Assembly (NCBI GenBank): GCA_002315885.1
Contig: DCIO01000119.1
Location: 1,041 to 14,698 of the forward strand
Source: Lentisphaeria bacterium UBA1724
Lineage (GTDB): Bacteria; Verrucomicrobiota; Lentisphaeria; Oligosphaerales; Oligosphaeraceae
Direction of reading: 5' to 3'
DNA: 13,658 bases
The position numbers and the translations under genes are program-made. Shown here in pieces: positions 1 to 7,638 of this stretch. The stretch's first letter is position 1. Every line of letters begins with the position of its first letter. Below the pieces are notes generated by a model. It saw only the letters and a list, made by a program, of their open reading frames with translations. It had not been told where the DNA came from and did no database searches.

Positions 1-611
1 GCGGGGACGCCGTCGGTACACACTCGTCCCACAAGTATTTCTGTGTAGGGAGCACGCATCCTGGTGAAGAGGAGTTGATTTGCGGGGCTTTTGCCAAGGC
101 GCTGGTCACCCGTCCCGACTGGCGGATGATTTTGGTGCCCCGTCATGCGGAGCGTGCGTCGGAAGTGGTGAAGATTTTGGATGCGTATCATCTTCCCTGG
201 CAATCTGTGGTGCCTGTGGCGAATGCGGTTCCTGGGGCGGACGGCCAGTGTCAGGTGCTGCTGGTGAATACCACGGGACAGCTGATGAATTACTACCGCG
301 TTTCGGATTTGGCCTACGTGGGAAAGAGTCTGGCGGGACAGACTGGCGGTCACAATATCATCGAGCCCGCAATCTTTGGAAAGGCGGTGCTCTATGGCTC
401 CCACATGGAGAATTTCCGGCAGGTGGACCAGCTCTTCCAGCAGGCGGAGGCCGCGGTTGTGGTCAAGGATGATGCCGCATTCTTTGGAACCCTCTCGACT
501 TTGATGGGGGATGATGCCCGACGGGCCGAATTGGGCCAGAAGGCCCGTGCGCTGGTGGACAAGCACCGTGGGGCCATTGTCCGCACGCTGGATATCATCG
601 ACGCTCTCTAG
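1..611 (+). CDS. waaA: 3-deoxy-D-manno-octulosonic acid (Kdo) transferase, C-terminal part (5' end outside window)
   Basis: This enzyme adds Kdo from CMP-Kdo to lipid A precursor at the inner membrane, the first inner-core step of lipopolysaccharide assembly. The reading frame is open from the window edge (first whole codon at base 3), giving about 202 residues of a family usually near 420, so the N-terminal acceptor-binding half is missing. Family motifs are clear: GSTHPGEEE near residue 16, then VPRHAERA, then a long block ending GGHNIIEPA, then LYGSHMENF; these line the CMP-Kdo site in the GT-B C-terminal domain. A TTG at 75 could serve as a start but would cut off GSTHPGEEE, so the gene is simply truncated by the window. 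The stop (609-611) lies three bases before the hrpB ATG, suggesting co-transcription. Identification is firm; whether it adds one or more Kdo residues cannot be read from sequence. Confidence 0.95.
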   Translation, partial: GDAVGTHSSHKYFCVGSTHPGEEELICGAFAKALVTRPDWRMILVPRHAERASEVVKILDAYHLPWQSVVPVANAVPGADGQCQVLLVNTTGQLMNYYRVSDLAYVGKSLAGQTGGHNIIEPAIFGKAVLYGSHMENFRQVDQLFQQAEAAVVVKDDAAFFGTLSTLMGDDARRAELGQKARALVDKHRGAIVRTLDIIDAL

Positions 612-614
612 ACG

Positions 615-3161
615 ATGCCTCAGGCGATTCTGCCCATCCAGGAGATACGGGAGGCGTTCCTGTCCGCGATGACGCCGGGGGGGGAGTGTGTCATCACTGC
701 GCCCACGGGCAGCGGTAAGTCCACGCAGATTCCCCAGTGGTTGATGGGTGCCTTGCCCGAGAATGAGCGCGTGCTGGTGCTTCAGCCTCGTCGTCTTGCG
801 GCACGGATGCTGGCGGAGCGAGTCGCCTGGGAGGTAGGCTGCAAGCCTGGCGAGGCGGTGGGCTATCTCACGCGCTACGAGAAGGCGCTTTCCGCGCAGA
901 CGCGCATCCTCTTTGTCACCGAGGGCATTCTCACGCGGATGCTCCTGAATCCCCGGGAGCTGGATGCCTATGGCGCAATTGTCTTTGATGAATTTCACGA
1001 GCGCTCCCTGAATGGCGATTTGGGGCTGGCGATGGCACACGCACTGCGGGCTAAATCCCGCGGGGATTTGCGGCTGGTGGTCATGAGTGCTACCCTGGCG
1101 GCGGATGCGGTGGCGCACTACTTGGACGACTGCCCGCTTTTGCGTGCGGAGGGGCGTCGTTTTCCCGTGGAACTCAGCTACACCAGGCGTTCGGATTTCA
1201 AGAATTTGGAGCAAGCCACCACGGATGCAGTGCGTGACCTCGTTTCGGATGGCACGCCTGGGGACATCCTGGTCTTTCTGCCTGGCGCGGGCGAAATCCG
1301 CCATGTGCAGGAGGAATTCCATCGGACGCGGTTTTCCGAGGTGCTGGAGGTATTGCCGTTGTATGGCGAGATGCCTCCCGAGGCCCAGCATGCGGTGATG
1401 GCGCCTTCGGAGCACCGCAAGGTCATTTTGGCCACGAACATCGCCGAGACCAGCCTGACGATTCCTGGTGTGCGCATGGTGGTGGACAGCGGGTTGGTGA
1501 AACTCAGTCGCTATGACGCCCAGCGCGGGGTGGACATCCTGGAGACCGTCCCGATTTCCGACGACTCGGCGCAGCAGCGCGCGGGGCGTGCGGGTCGCGA
1601 GGCGCCAGGGAAATGCCGTCGGTTGTGGAGTGCCATTGAGCAGGACCACAAGGCATTGCACACGCCGCCCGAAATCCAGCGCATGGATTTGGCGGACCCG
1701 ATCTTGAGCGTCCACTGCTACGGCTATACGGACGATACTGCCTTTCCCTGGTATGAGGCGCCACCCGAAAAGGGCGCGGAAATCGCCAGGGTGCTTTTGC
1801 AGAATTTGGGAATTCTGGATAATGCGGGCGCGGTGACGGAGCGGGGCAGGGCGGTTCGCAATTTCCCCACCCATCCCCGTCTGGCGCTGATGCTCCATTT
1901 GGGTGCTCAGCAGGGCGCATTTGAGGAAGCCTGCGGCGCGGCGGCGATTCTGGGCGGGCGTCCGCTGATGCTTCGGCATGGGGCGGCGGATGTGCTGACC
2001 CAGCATCGCAATGCCCTCCGTCGGGAAAACCGCGGCGCGGAGGTGACCGAGTCGGATTTTCTGGGGCAGCTGTCGTTGTTGCGTCAGGCAAAGGAACGCC
2101 ATTTCGACACGGATGCCTGCGCGCGACTTGGCATCCTCAGTGGTGCCGCCCGGGATATCACCCGTGAGTGGAACGACTTTTTGAAGATGAAACCACGGGA
2201 TGCCGCGGCGGATGCACCAGTGCCTGGCGTCGTGCTGGCGCGGGTGCTCCTGGAGTGCTTCCCGGACCGACTGGCGCGGCGGGTGGATACAGGCACCCTC
2301 AATTGCGAATTGCAGGGGCGACGCCATGCGGTGCTTTCCGCGCAATCTCTGGTGCGAGACGAGAAGCTCTTCATCGCCGCGGAAATGCGTGAGGTCTCCG
2401 CTGGACGGCAACCAGGCACCACCACGGAGCTTTCCCTGGCGTCGGGCATTCGGGAAGAGTGGCTCTGGGAGCGCTATCCCGATGGGCTGATAGACGAAGA
2501 TACGGTGCTTTGGGATGGCGTCCGCCAGCAGGTCATGCGTCGTCGGACTCTCTCCTGCCTTGGGCTGGTGTTGGAGGAATCCGTGCGGAATGATCCCGAT
2601 CCCGAGGCGGCCTCGGAGATGCTCTTCGGGGAGATCGAGTCCTCCAACAACATGCCGTTGCTGGGGTGGGACGATGCCTGCGAGGCCTGGTGCGAGCGGG
2701 TGCGGTTCCTGCGTCCCCGTTTCCCGAACTTGAATTTGCCGGAATACACCGACCAGGAGCGCTCGGAAATCCGCCGTGCGCTGTGTCTGGGCGAGACCAA
2801 GTACTCCGTTGTGCGGAACAAGCCCGCGCTCTCTTTTGTGCAGGCGATTTTGACTGCCGAGCAGCGTTCTGCGGTAGAGCGCCTGGCACCTGCTACATTA
2901 CCCCTGCCGCGGGGGCGGAAGCTCCGACTGGAATACCACGTAGGGCAGCCTCCGAAAGGCCGTGCGAAGATCCAGGAACTCTACGATGTGACGGGGCCCA
3001 TCACAGTAGGCGGCGGGCAGATACCCGTCCTGCTGGACATCCTGGCACCGAATTTTAGAACTGTTCAAATTACCGACGACTTGCCTCGTTTCTGGCAGGT
3101 CCATTATCCCTCCATCAAGTCTCAACTACAAAGACGTTACCCAAAACACGAATGGCGATGA
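615..3161 (+). CDS. hrpB: ATP-dependent helicase HrpB (DEAH/RHA type)
   Basis: This is an 848-residue superfamily 2 helicase, close to the usual HrpB length. Motifs in order: Walker A APTGSGKST (29-37), motif II DEFHERS (from 125; DEFH is usual in HrpB), motif III SAT (158-160), a second RecA-like domain with ATNIAETSLTIPG (from 273) and motif VI QRAGRAGR (321-328). An HA2-like helical region and the HrpB-specific C-terminal domain follow, ending in SQLQRRYPKHEWR, close to the family's usual RYPKHPW-type ending. HrpB proteins are cytoplasmic; their substrate and role in most bacteria are not settled, although relatives act in RNA processing. The ATG at 615 sits three bases after the waaA stop and has no obvious Shine-Dalgarno, so it may be translated by coupling. 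The stop TGA (3159-3161) overlaps the next gene's start. No key residue appears to be missing. Confidence 0.95.
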   Translation: MPQAILPIQEIREAFLSAMTPGGECVITAPTGSGKSTQIPQWLMGALPENERVLVLQPRRLAARMLAERVAWEVGCKPGEAVGYLTRYEKALSAQTRILFVTEGILTRMLLNPRELDAYGAIVFDEFHERSLNGDLGLAMAHALRAKSRGDLRLVVMSATLAADAVAHYLDDCPLLRAEGRRFPVELSYTRRSDFKNLEQATTDAVRDLVSDGTPGDILVFLPGAGEIRHVQEEFHRTRFSEVLEVLPLYGEMPPEAQHAVMAPSEHRKVILATNIAETSLTIPGVRMVVDSGLVKLSRYDAQRGVDILETVPISDDSAQQRAGRAGREAPGKCRRLWSAIEQDHKALHTPPEIQRMDLADPILSVHCYGYTDDTAFPWYEAPPEKGAEIARVLLQNLGILDNAGAVTERGRAVRNFPTHPRLALMLHLGAQQGAFEEACGAAAILGGRPLMLRHGAADVLTQHRNALRRENRGAEVTESDFLGQLSLLRQAKERHFDTDACARLGILSGAARDITREWNDFLKMKPRDAAADAPVPGVVLARVLLECFPDRLARRVDTGTLNCELQGRRHAVLSAQSLVRDEKLFIAAEMREVSAGRQPGTTTELSLASGIREEWLWERYPDGLIDEDTVLWDGVRQQVMRRRTLSCLGLVLEESVRNDPDPEAASEMLFGEIESSNNMPLLGWDDACEAWCERVRFLRPRFPNLNLPEYTDQERSEIRRALCLGETKYSVVRNKPALSFVQAILTAEQRSAVERLAPATLPLPRGRKLRLEYHVGQPPKGRAKIQELYDVTGPITVGGGQIPVLLDILAPNFRTVQITDDLPRFWQVHYPSIKSQLQRRYPKHEWR

Positions 3162-5332
3162 TTCATTTTGACGAAAAAGAAAGACTCTTCCGCATCGACG
3201 CGAAAGATGTGAGCTACGTATTCTTTGCGGCGGCGAATGGCCGTCTGCGCCACCTCTACTGGGGGCCTCAACTGGATACCATGGATCTGCGGAATCTGGG
3301 TATCGCCGACTATACCTGCAGTCCCAACTTCAATCCCGATGACAATGAGGCGGGACGTGGTGCATACTCCTGGGAATTCGCGGGCAATGACATCGGCACC
3401 CGCGGCGTCCCCACGGCGATCGTCCGCAACGCGGATGGCAATACCACCACCGATCCCCGCTATGTCTCCCACCGCATCTATGCGGGCAAGCCCCGTCTGG
3501 AAGGCCTCCCCGCCACCTTCGTGGATTCCCCCGAGGAATGCGAGACCCTGGAAATCACCATGCTGGACGAGGCGACCAAGGTGGAATTCCTCCTGCGCTA
3601 CACCGCATTCCGGGATCTGCCCATCATCGCCCGCTCCGTGGTGGTGACCAACAAGGGTGACGCGCCTGTGGAACTGCAGAAGATCATGTCCCTGACCACG
3701 GATTTCCGCCACCAGGAATTCGATGTGATTTACTTTGACGGCTACTGGGGCAAGGAGCGGACTTATCATCGTGAGCGCGTCCAGGGCGGTCTGAAGATCA
3801 TGGGTGCGGACAGCGGCTACACCAGCCACCGCATGAATTCCAGCGTGATTCTCTGCGATCCCACCACTACGGAGGAATTCGGCCGTGCCTACGGCGTGCT
3901 CTTTGTCTATAGCGGCAAGTTCGCGGTGGAAGTGGACCAGTGCTGCATGTATCGCACCCGTCTGAATCTGGGTATCCATCCCATGGGCTTCACCTGGCAC
4001 CTGGAACCCGGCGAGTCCTTCCAGTCTCCCGAGGCACTGCAGGCATTCTCCAACGAGGGCCTTGGGGCGCTCTCCCGCAGCTGGCACGACCTGATTCGGC
4101 AGCACATCATCAACCCCAGATGGCGCACCGCTCCCCGTCCCATTCTCTGCAACAACTGGGAGGCGATGCACTTCAATTTCTCCCGCGAGAAGTTGGTCAC
4201 CCTGGCGAAGACCGCCAAAGCCCATGGTATTGAGATGCTGGTGCTGGATGACGGATGGTTCGGCAAGCGTGACAACGACCAGACGGGCCTGGGCGACTGG
4301 TACACCAACACCACGAAGGTGGGCTGCACCATGGGCGAATTGGCGGACGAAATTCGTTCTTTGGGCTTGAAATTCGGTCTGTGGTTCGAGCCCGAGATGG
4401 TTTCGGAGGACAGCGACCTCTACCGCGCTCATCCCGACTGGGCCATCCAGGTCCCCAATCGCTCCAGCAAGACCTTCTGGCGCTACCAGTATATGCTGGA
4501 CTTCTCCCGCAAGGAGGTGGTGGACTACGTCTACGAGATGATTATCAAGGTGATTGACGAGGCGAAATTGGACTACATGAAGTGGGATGCCAACCGCGAG
4601 ATGACCGAGGTGGGCTCCTACGGCTGGCCCGCCGAGCGCCAGGGCGAGATTGCCCACCGCTTCATGCTGGGCGTCTACGACCTCTATCAGCGCCTGGTCA
4701 ACCGCTATCCCAACATGCTCATCGAGGGATGCTCTTCCGGCGGCGGTCGTTTTGACGCGGGTATCCTCTACTACTCGCCCCAAATCTGGACTTCCGACAA
4801 CAGCGATGCCTTCAACCGCCTGGCTATCCAATACGGCACCTCCTTCGCCTATCCCTGCTCCTCCATGGGCGCACACGTGGCACGCAACTGGTTCGCCGAG
4901 CGTTACTCTCCCGTGGAGACCCGCGCCGCGGTGGCCTTCTCGGGCACATTCGGCTATGAGCTGGACCTGAACCAGATGCCGCCCGAAGAATTGGCCCAGG
5001 TGGATGGACAGGTGGAATTCTACCACAAGTATCACCACCTGGTGGAGCAGGGCGACTACTACCGACTGGCAAATCCCTTCAAGGACGAGACGGTCTCCTG
5101 GATGCATGTGGCGAAAGACAAGTCCGAGTTCCTGCTGACCGTGGTCTTCACACGCTGGGATGCCTCCTACTCGGGAGAGAATATCCTGCTGCGGGGACTG
5201 GACCTGGATGCCAAATACACCGATGGCACCAAGACCTGGACGGGACGCGTGCTGACCTACGCGGGCATCTCCGTGAAGCCCTCCCGTTTCGGTGACATGC
5301 TTTCCATCGTCATCCACGGAACTAGAGTCTAG
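3152..5332 (+). CDS. Alpha-galactosidase, glycoside hydrolase family 36
   Basis: This 726-residue protein has the length and layout of GH36 group I enzymes such as AgaA: an N-terminal beta-sandwich (about 1-320), a catalytic barrel (about 330-640) and a small C-terminal beta domain. Family motifs are DDGWFGKRDND (from 366), GLWFEPEMV (409-417), MKWD with the expected nucleophile D479, CSSGGGRFD (527-535) and WTSD with the acid/base D549. It should remove terminal alpha-1,6-galactose from raffinose-type oligosaccharides or galactomannan fragments. No signal peptide is visible, so it probably acts in the cytoplasm on imported sugars. The ATG at 3152 overlaps the hrpB stop by ten bases; a second in-frame ATG at 3158 would give the classic ATGA overlap and a protein two residues shorter, and I cannot choose between them. 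No transporter or regulator lies nearby. Exact linkage specificity is inferred. Confidence 0.94.
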   Translation: MAMIHFDEKERLFRIDAKDVSYVFFAAANGRLRHLYWGPQLDTMDLRNLGIADYTCSPNFNPDDNEAGRGAYSWEFAGNDIGTRGVPTAIVRNADGNTTTDPRYVSHRIYAGKPRLEGLPATFVDSPEECETLEITMLDEATKVEFLLRYTAFRDLPIIARSVVVTNKGDAPVELQKIMSLTTDFRHQEFDVIYFDGYWGKERTYHRERVQGGLKIMGADSGYTSHRMNSSVILCDPTTTEEFGRAYGVLFVYSGKFAVEVDQCCMYRTRLNLGIHPMGFTWHLEPGESFQSPEALQAFSNEGLGALSRSWHDLIRQHIINPRWRTAPRPILCNNWEAMHFNFSREKLVTLAKTAKAHGIEMLVLDDGWFGKRDNDQTGLGDWYTNTTKVGCTMGELADEIRSLGLKFGLWFEPEMVSEDSDLYRAHPDWAIQVPNRSSKTFWRYQYMLDFSRKEVVDYVYEMIIKVIDEAKLDYMKWDANREMTEVGSYGWPAERQGEIAHRFMLGVYDLYQRLVNRYPNMLIEGCSSGGGRFDAGILYYSPQIWTSDNSDAFNRLAIQYGTSFAYPCSSMGAHVARNWFAERYSPVETRAAVAFSGTFGYELDLNQMPPEELAQVDGQVEFYHKYHHLVEQGDYYRLANPFKDETVSWMHVAKDKSEFLLTVVFTRWDASYSGENILLRGLDLDAKYTDGTKTWTGRVLTYAGISVKPSRFGDMLSIVIHGTRV

Positions 5333-5349
5333 ACGTTTGGGAGGCTGAC

Positions 5350-5380
5350 CCCCTCGCAGAAGCGCAAGTGGAGCGAGGGG
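5350..5380 (+). terminator. Hairpin after the GH36 gene, possible terminator
   Basis: CCCCTCGC (5350-5357) pairs perfectly with GCGAGGGG (5373-5380) around a 15-base loop, starting 18 bases after the GH36 stop. No T-run follows, so it does not fit a standard intrinsic terminator. It may instead be an attenuator, an mRNA 3' end stabiliser or a processing site between GH36 and the phosphatase gene. Confidence 0.35.
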
Positions 5381-5384
5381 CGAG

Positions 5385-5406
5385 GCGCCGAAAGCGCCGA
5401 AAGCGC
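5385..5406 (+). repeat. Short direct repeat, about 2.4 copies of GCGCCGAAA
   Basis: GCGCCGAAA occurs at 5385-5393 and 5394-5402, followed by a partial copy GCGC (5403-5406). It lies between the hairpin and an A/T-rich box upstream of the first phosphatase gene. It could be an operator-like site or a small slippage repeat; function is unknown. Confidence 0.5.
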
Positions 5407-5408
5407 AT

Positions 5409-5414
5409 TATATT
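5409..5414 (+). promoter_or_regulatory. Possible -10 box (TATATT) for the phosphatase pair
   Basis: TATATT matches the sigma-70 -10 consensus at five of six positions and lies 43 bases before the ATG at 5458, in the only sizeable gap between plus-strand genes. No convincing -35 is seen at the expected spacing (the GCGCCGAAA repeats lie there), so this is a weak call. Confidence 0.25.
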
Positions 5415-5445
5415 TAGCCGAAGGGTGTTTGGGTTGAAGCAATTT

Positions 5446-5451
5446 GGAGAG
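5446..5451 (+). promoter_or_regulatory. Shine-Dalgarno GGAGAG deciding the start of the first phosphatase
   Basis: GGAGAG lies seven bases before the ATG at 5458-5460. It is the only strong ribosome binding site among the eight genes. Together with the signal peptide that begins at this ATG, it favours 5458 over an upstream in-frame GTG at 5368. Confidence 0.7.
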
Positions 5452-5457
5452 AAATTC

Positions 5458-7605
5458 ATGAGACGTCATCTTGTCTTTTTTGCGTTGTGCCTTGCGGTAG
5501 GGTTGTTTGCAGGTGGTTTGATCACGATCAAAGAGCCCCAGGATGGCGCGGTGGTTTCTCCCCTGACTTTCAGCCAGCGTTTTTTCATCAAGACGCCCAT
5601 TGCACAATTGGTGGAGGATTTCAAGGATCCGTTGTTCATCAACTCTCTGCATCCCACGGAAGCCCATTCCATTCCTGCGGGCATCAAGTTGGATTGGTCC
5701 CTCATTGGCAACCGCGGTAAGAGCTACTACGAAGTGCTGCTTTCCGAGGATGCGTCCATGTCGGATGTCCGTGTGATTCGTGCGGAGCACAGTGAATACA
5801 CTCTGAACAACCTGATTCCTGGCAAGAAGTATTTCTGGTGTGCGCAGTTGGTCACAAAGCAGGGCGAGGTGACCGCCAAGAGTGCGGTATTTTCCTTCAC
5901 GGTGGAGGACATCTATCCCCGTGTCATCGCACTGCCCGATTGCTGGAATGTCCGTGACCTGGGTGGTCGTCCCGGCATTGGTGGCCGCAAGACTCCCTAC
6001 GGTTTGATTTATCGTTCTGGTGGTCTGAATTTCAATTCCAGCGATGGTGGCAAGACTCCTGGCAAGAACACGGTCACGGATGCGTCCATCAAAGAGGCGT
6101 TGGAAGTCCTGAAGATCCGTACGGAGTTGGATTTGCGTTGGGCAGGCGAGGTGGCGGGGATGACCCAGTCTCCCCTGGGTCCCACCGTCCAGTATATCCA
6201 CATTCCCACGAAGGTCTACGGCGCCATGTATACTTCCGAGGGGATGGATAATTATGCGGAGCTCTTCCGTCTCTTCACCAAGCCTGAGAACTATCCCATC
6301 GACTTCCACTGCATCGCAGGCGCCGACCGCACGGGCACCCTGGCGTTCCTGCTGGAATCCGTGATGGGCTGGTCCGAAGAGGATATCCGCCGCGACTACA
6401 CTTTCACTACCCACTATTCCCCACGTTATTTCGCTGCCATCGACAGCCTGATCAAGGGGATGGACGAATACGGCACTCCCCAGGAGCCCATTCAGTTGAA
6501 GGCAGAGCGGTTCCTCCTGCGGGCGGGCGTCACCCCTGAGGAAATCGCTGCCTTCCAGCGAATCATCTTCGGCGAGGATGTGCCGCTCTCTCCCGCATTG
6601 GCAAGCAACCTGAAATTCCGCTCCTTCATGGCATCCTTCGACCAGGCGACGGAATGCCAGGCGATTGACAACGCGCCCGCGGTGGCGAATGTCACGTTGT
6701 GCGGCAAGGAATTCCCCCTCCGCCCTACCAGCTGGAAGAGCTCCCCCGTGAAGAAGGTGGCCGCTGACAAAGAAGGCCGTGTCCTAATCTATCTGGACAA
6801 CCGCCTGGCGCGGAGTGTGGCCGTGGGCTTTGCGGGGTTGCCCCAGGGGGAATATACCCTGGTGGATATCCTGAGCGACACGCAGTATCTCTGCACTGGC
6901 GCGAAGAATTGGACTGCCGAGAGTCTGGCTTCCACGCCGATTCCCGTCTTCGGTCGTGCCGAGGCGATTTTTGTGGCCACGCCTATCGCTCTGGCCGTCC
7001 CCGCTTGTTCCAAGAAGATGCCGCTTCCTGCCTGCACCGCGCCTTATCTCCAGGCGAATTCTCTGGCTGAAACGCTGGTGGTGGATGGCAAGTTGGATGA
7101 GGTCATGGCATCTGTGAAGGGCATTGCGATGACAGATATCAGCGGTGCCGCAGTCAAGAATGCGCCCGTGGTACGCTTGGCGGTCAACCCCGCCCACGAT
7201 ACCCTTTACATCTTCATGGAGGTGACCGACAATACGCCGACCATTTCCCTGGGGGGCCGTGATTCCCAGGCGGTCTGGGAAAGCGACTGCGTGGAGTTCT
7301 TCCTAAGCAGCATGGCGGATGCGGATTACTACCATGTTATCGTCAGCCGTGGCGGAGAGATCTATGATGAGAAGAACCGAGATGACCTGAGCTGGACGGC
7401 GGATTGCGTGACCTACGCGGTGGCCGAAACCGCGAAGGGCTGGAACCTGGAGGCGGCAGTCTCCCTGGATGGCTTTGCATTCAATGGGCCACTGACTCTG
7501 AATGCCTGCCAGCAGGATAACCCCGGAAGCAATCTGCGGAATCTCAATCCCACCGGCGGCGATTTCCATAACTCCGATGCCCGCAGGCCCGTGCTGATGA
7601 AATAG
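5458..7605 (+). CDS. Exported Y_phosphatase3-type (CX5R) phosphatase with Fn3-like and CBM9-like domains (paralogue 1)
   Basis: The protein has 715 residues. A signal peptide (about 1-18, hydrophobic core then LFAG) points to export. Then come a conserved strip PQDGAVVSPLT (27-37), an Fn3-like beta domain (about 72-150) and a Y_phosphatase3-type domain (PF13350-like). The last starts at NVRDLGG (164-170) and contains the P-loop HCIAGADRTG with nucleophile C285 and phosphate-binding R291. Residues about 385-510 form an unassigned domain. About 538-715 resemble CBM9/DOMON-like modules, with VDGKLDE, WESDCVEFF and GWNLEAAVSL. Family members dephosphorylate phosphotyrosine or phosphoinositides; the export signal and carbohydrate-binding-like tail suggest a target outside the cytoplasm. 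MptpB and LipA have a lysine in the P-loop (KDR); here it is alanine (ADR), so specificity may differ. The start at 5458 is chosen from the Shine-Dalgarno and signal peptide. The upstream extension from GTG 5368 would put a basic stretch before the signal. It is followed by its paralogue 33 bases later. Substrate unknown. Confidence 0.88.
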   Translation: MRRHLVFFALCLAVGLFAGGLITIKEPQDGAVVSPLTFSQRFFIKTPIAQLVEDFKDPLFINSLHPTEAHSIPAGIKLDWSLIGNRGKSYYEVLLSEDASMSDVRVIRAEHSEYTLNNLIPGKKYFWCAQLVTKQGEVTAKSAVFSFTVEDIYPRVIALPDCWNVRDLGGRPGIGGRKTPYGLIYRSGGLNFNSSDGGKTPGKNTVTDASIKEALEVLKIRTELDLRWAGEVAGMTQSPLGPTVQYIHIPTKVYGAMYTSEGMDNYAELFRLFTKPENYPIDFHCIAGADRTGTLAFLLESVMGWSEEDIRRDYTFTTHYSPRYFAAIDSLIKGMDEYGTPQEPIQLKAERFLLRAGVTPEEIAAFQRIIFGEDVPLSPALASNLKFRSFMASFDQATECQAIDNAPAVANVTLCGKEFPLRPTSWKSSPVKKVAADKEGRVLIYLDNRLARSVAVGFAGLPQGEYTLVDILSDTQYLCTGAKNWTAESLASTPIPVFGRAEAIFVATPIALAVPACSKKMPLPACTAPYLQANSLAETLVVDGKLDEVMASVKGIAMTDISGAAVKNAPVVRLAVNPAHDTLYIFMEVTDNTPTISLGGRDSQAVWESDCVEFFLSSMADADYYHVIVSRGGEIYDEKNRDDLSWTADCVTYAVAETAKGWNLEAAVSLDGFAFNGPLTLNACQQDNPGSNLRNLNPTGGDFHNSDARRPVLMK

Positions 7606-7638
7606 CATTTTTGAAGTAACAACATTTTTTGTATCGCT

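Noticed and set aside
75..611. Treating the TTG at 75 as the true start of the first gene
   Set aside because: The frame is open to the window edge and the conserved GSTHPGEEE motif lies upstream of this codon, so the gene is truncated by the window.
1504..2091. Minus-strand open frame (195 codons) inside hrpB
   Set aside because: Pro/Arg/Ser-rich low-complexity translation typical of GC-rich shadows; hrpB is continuous and complete across it.
3137..5317. Long open frame (726 codons) on the minus strand opposite the GH36 gene
   Set aside because: Its codons are in register with the sense codons, so it stays open only because the GH36 gene avoids TTA, CTA and TCA. The translation is rich in His, Val and Gly with no domain, and the sense strand has full catalytic motifs.
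5368..5457. 30-residue N-terminal extension of the first phosphatase from a GTG
   Set aside because: It would put a highly basic stretch before a good signal peptide and overlaps the hairpin and repeats; the ATG at 5458 has a Shine-Dalgarno.
5329..6414. Minus-strand open frame (361 codons) opposite the first phosphatase
   Set aside because: Same codon-aligned shadow effect; it covers the signal peptide and catalytic domain of a clear sense gene.
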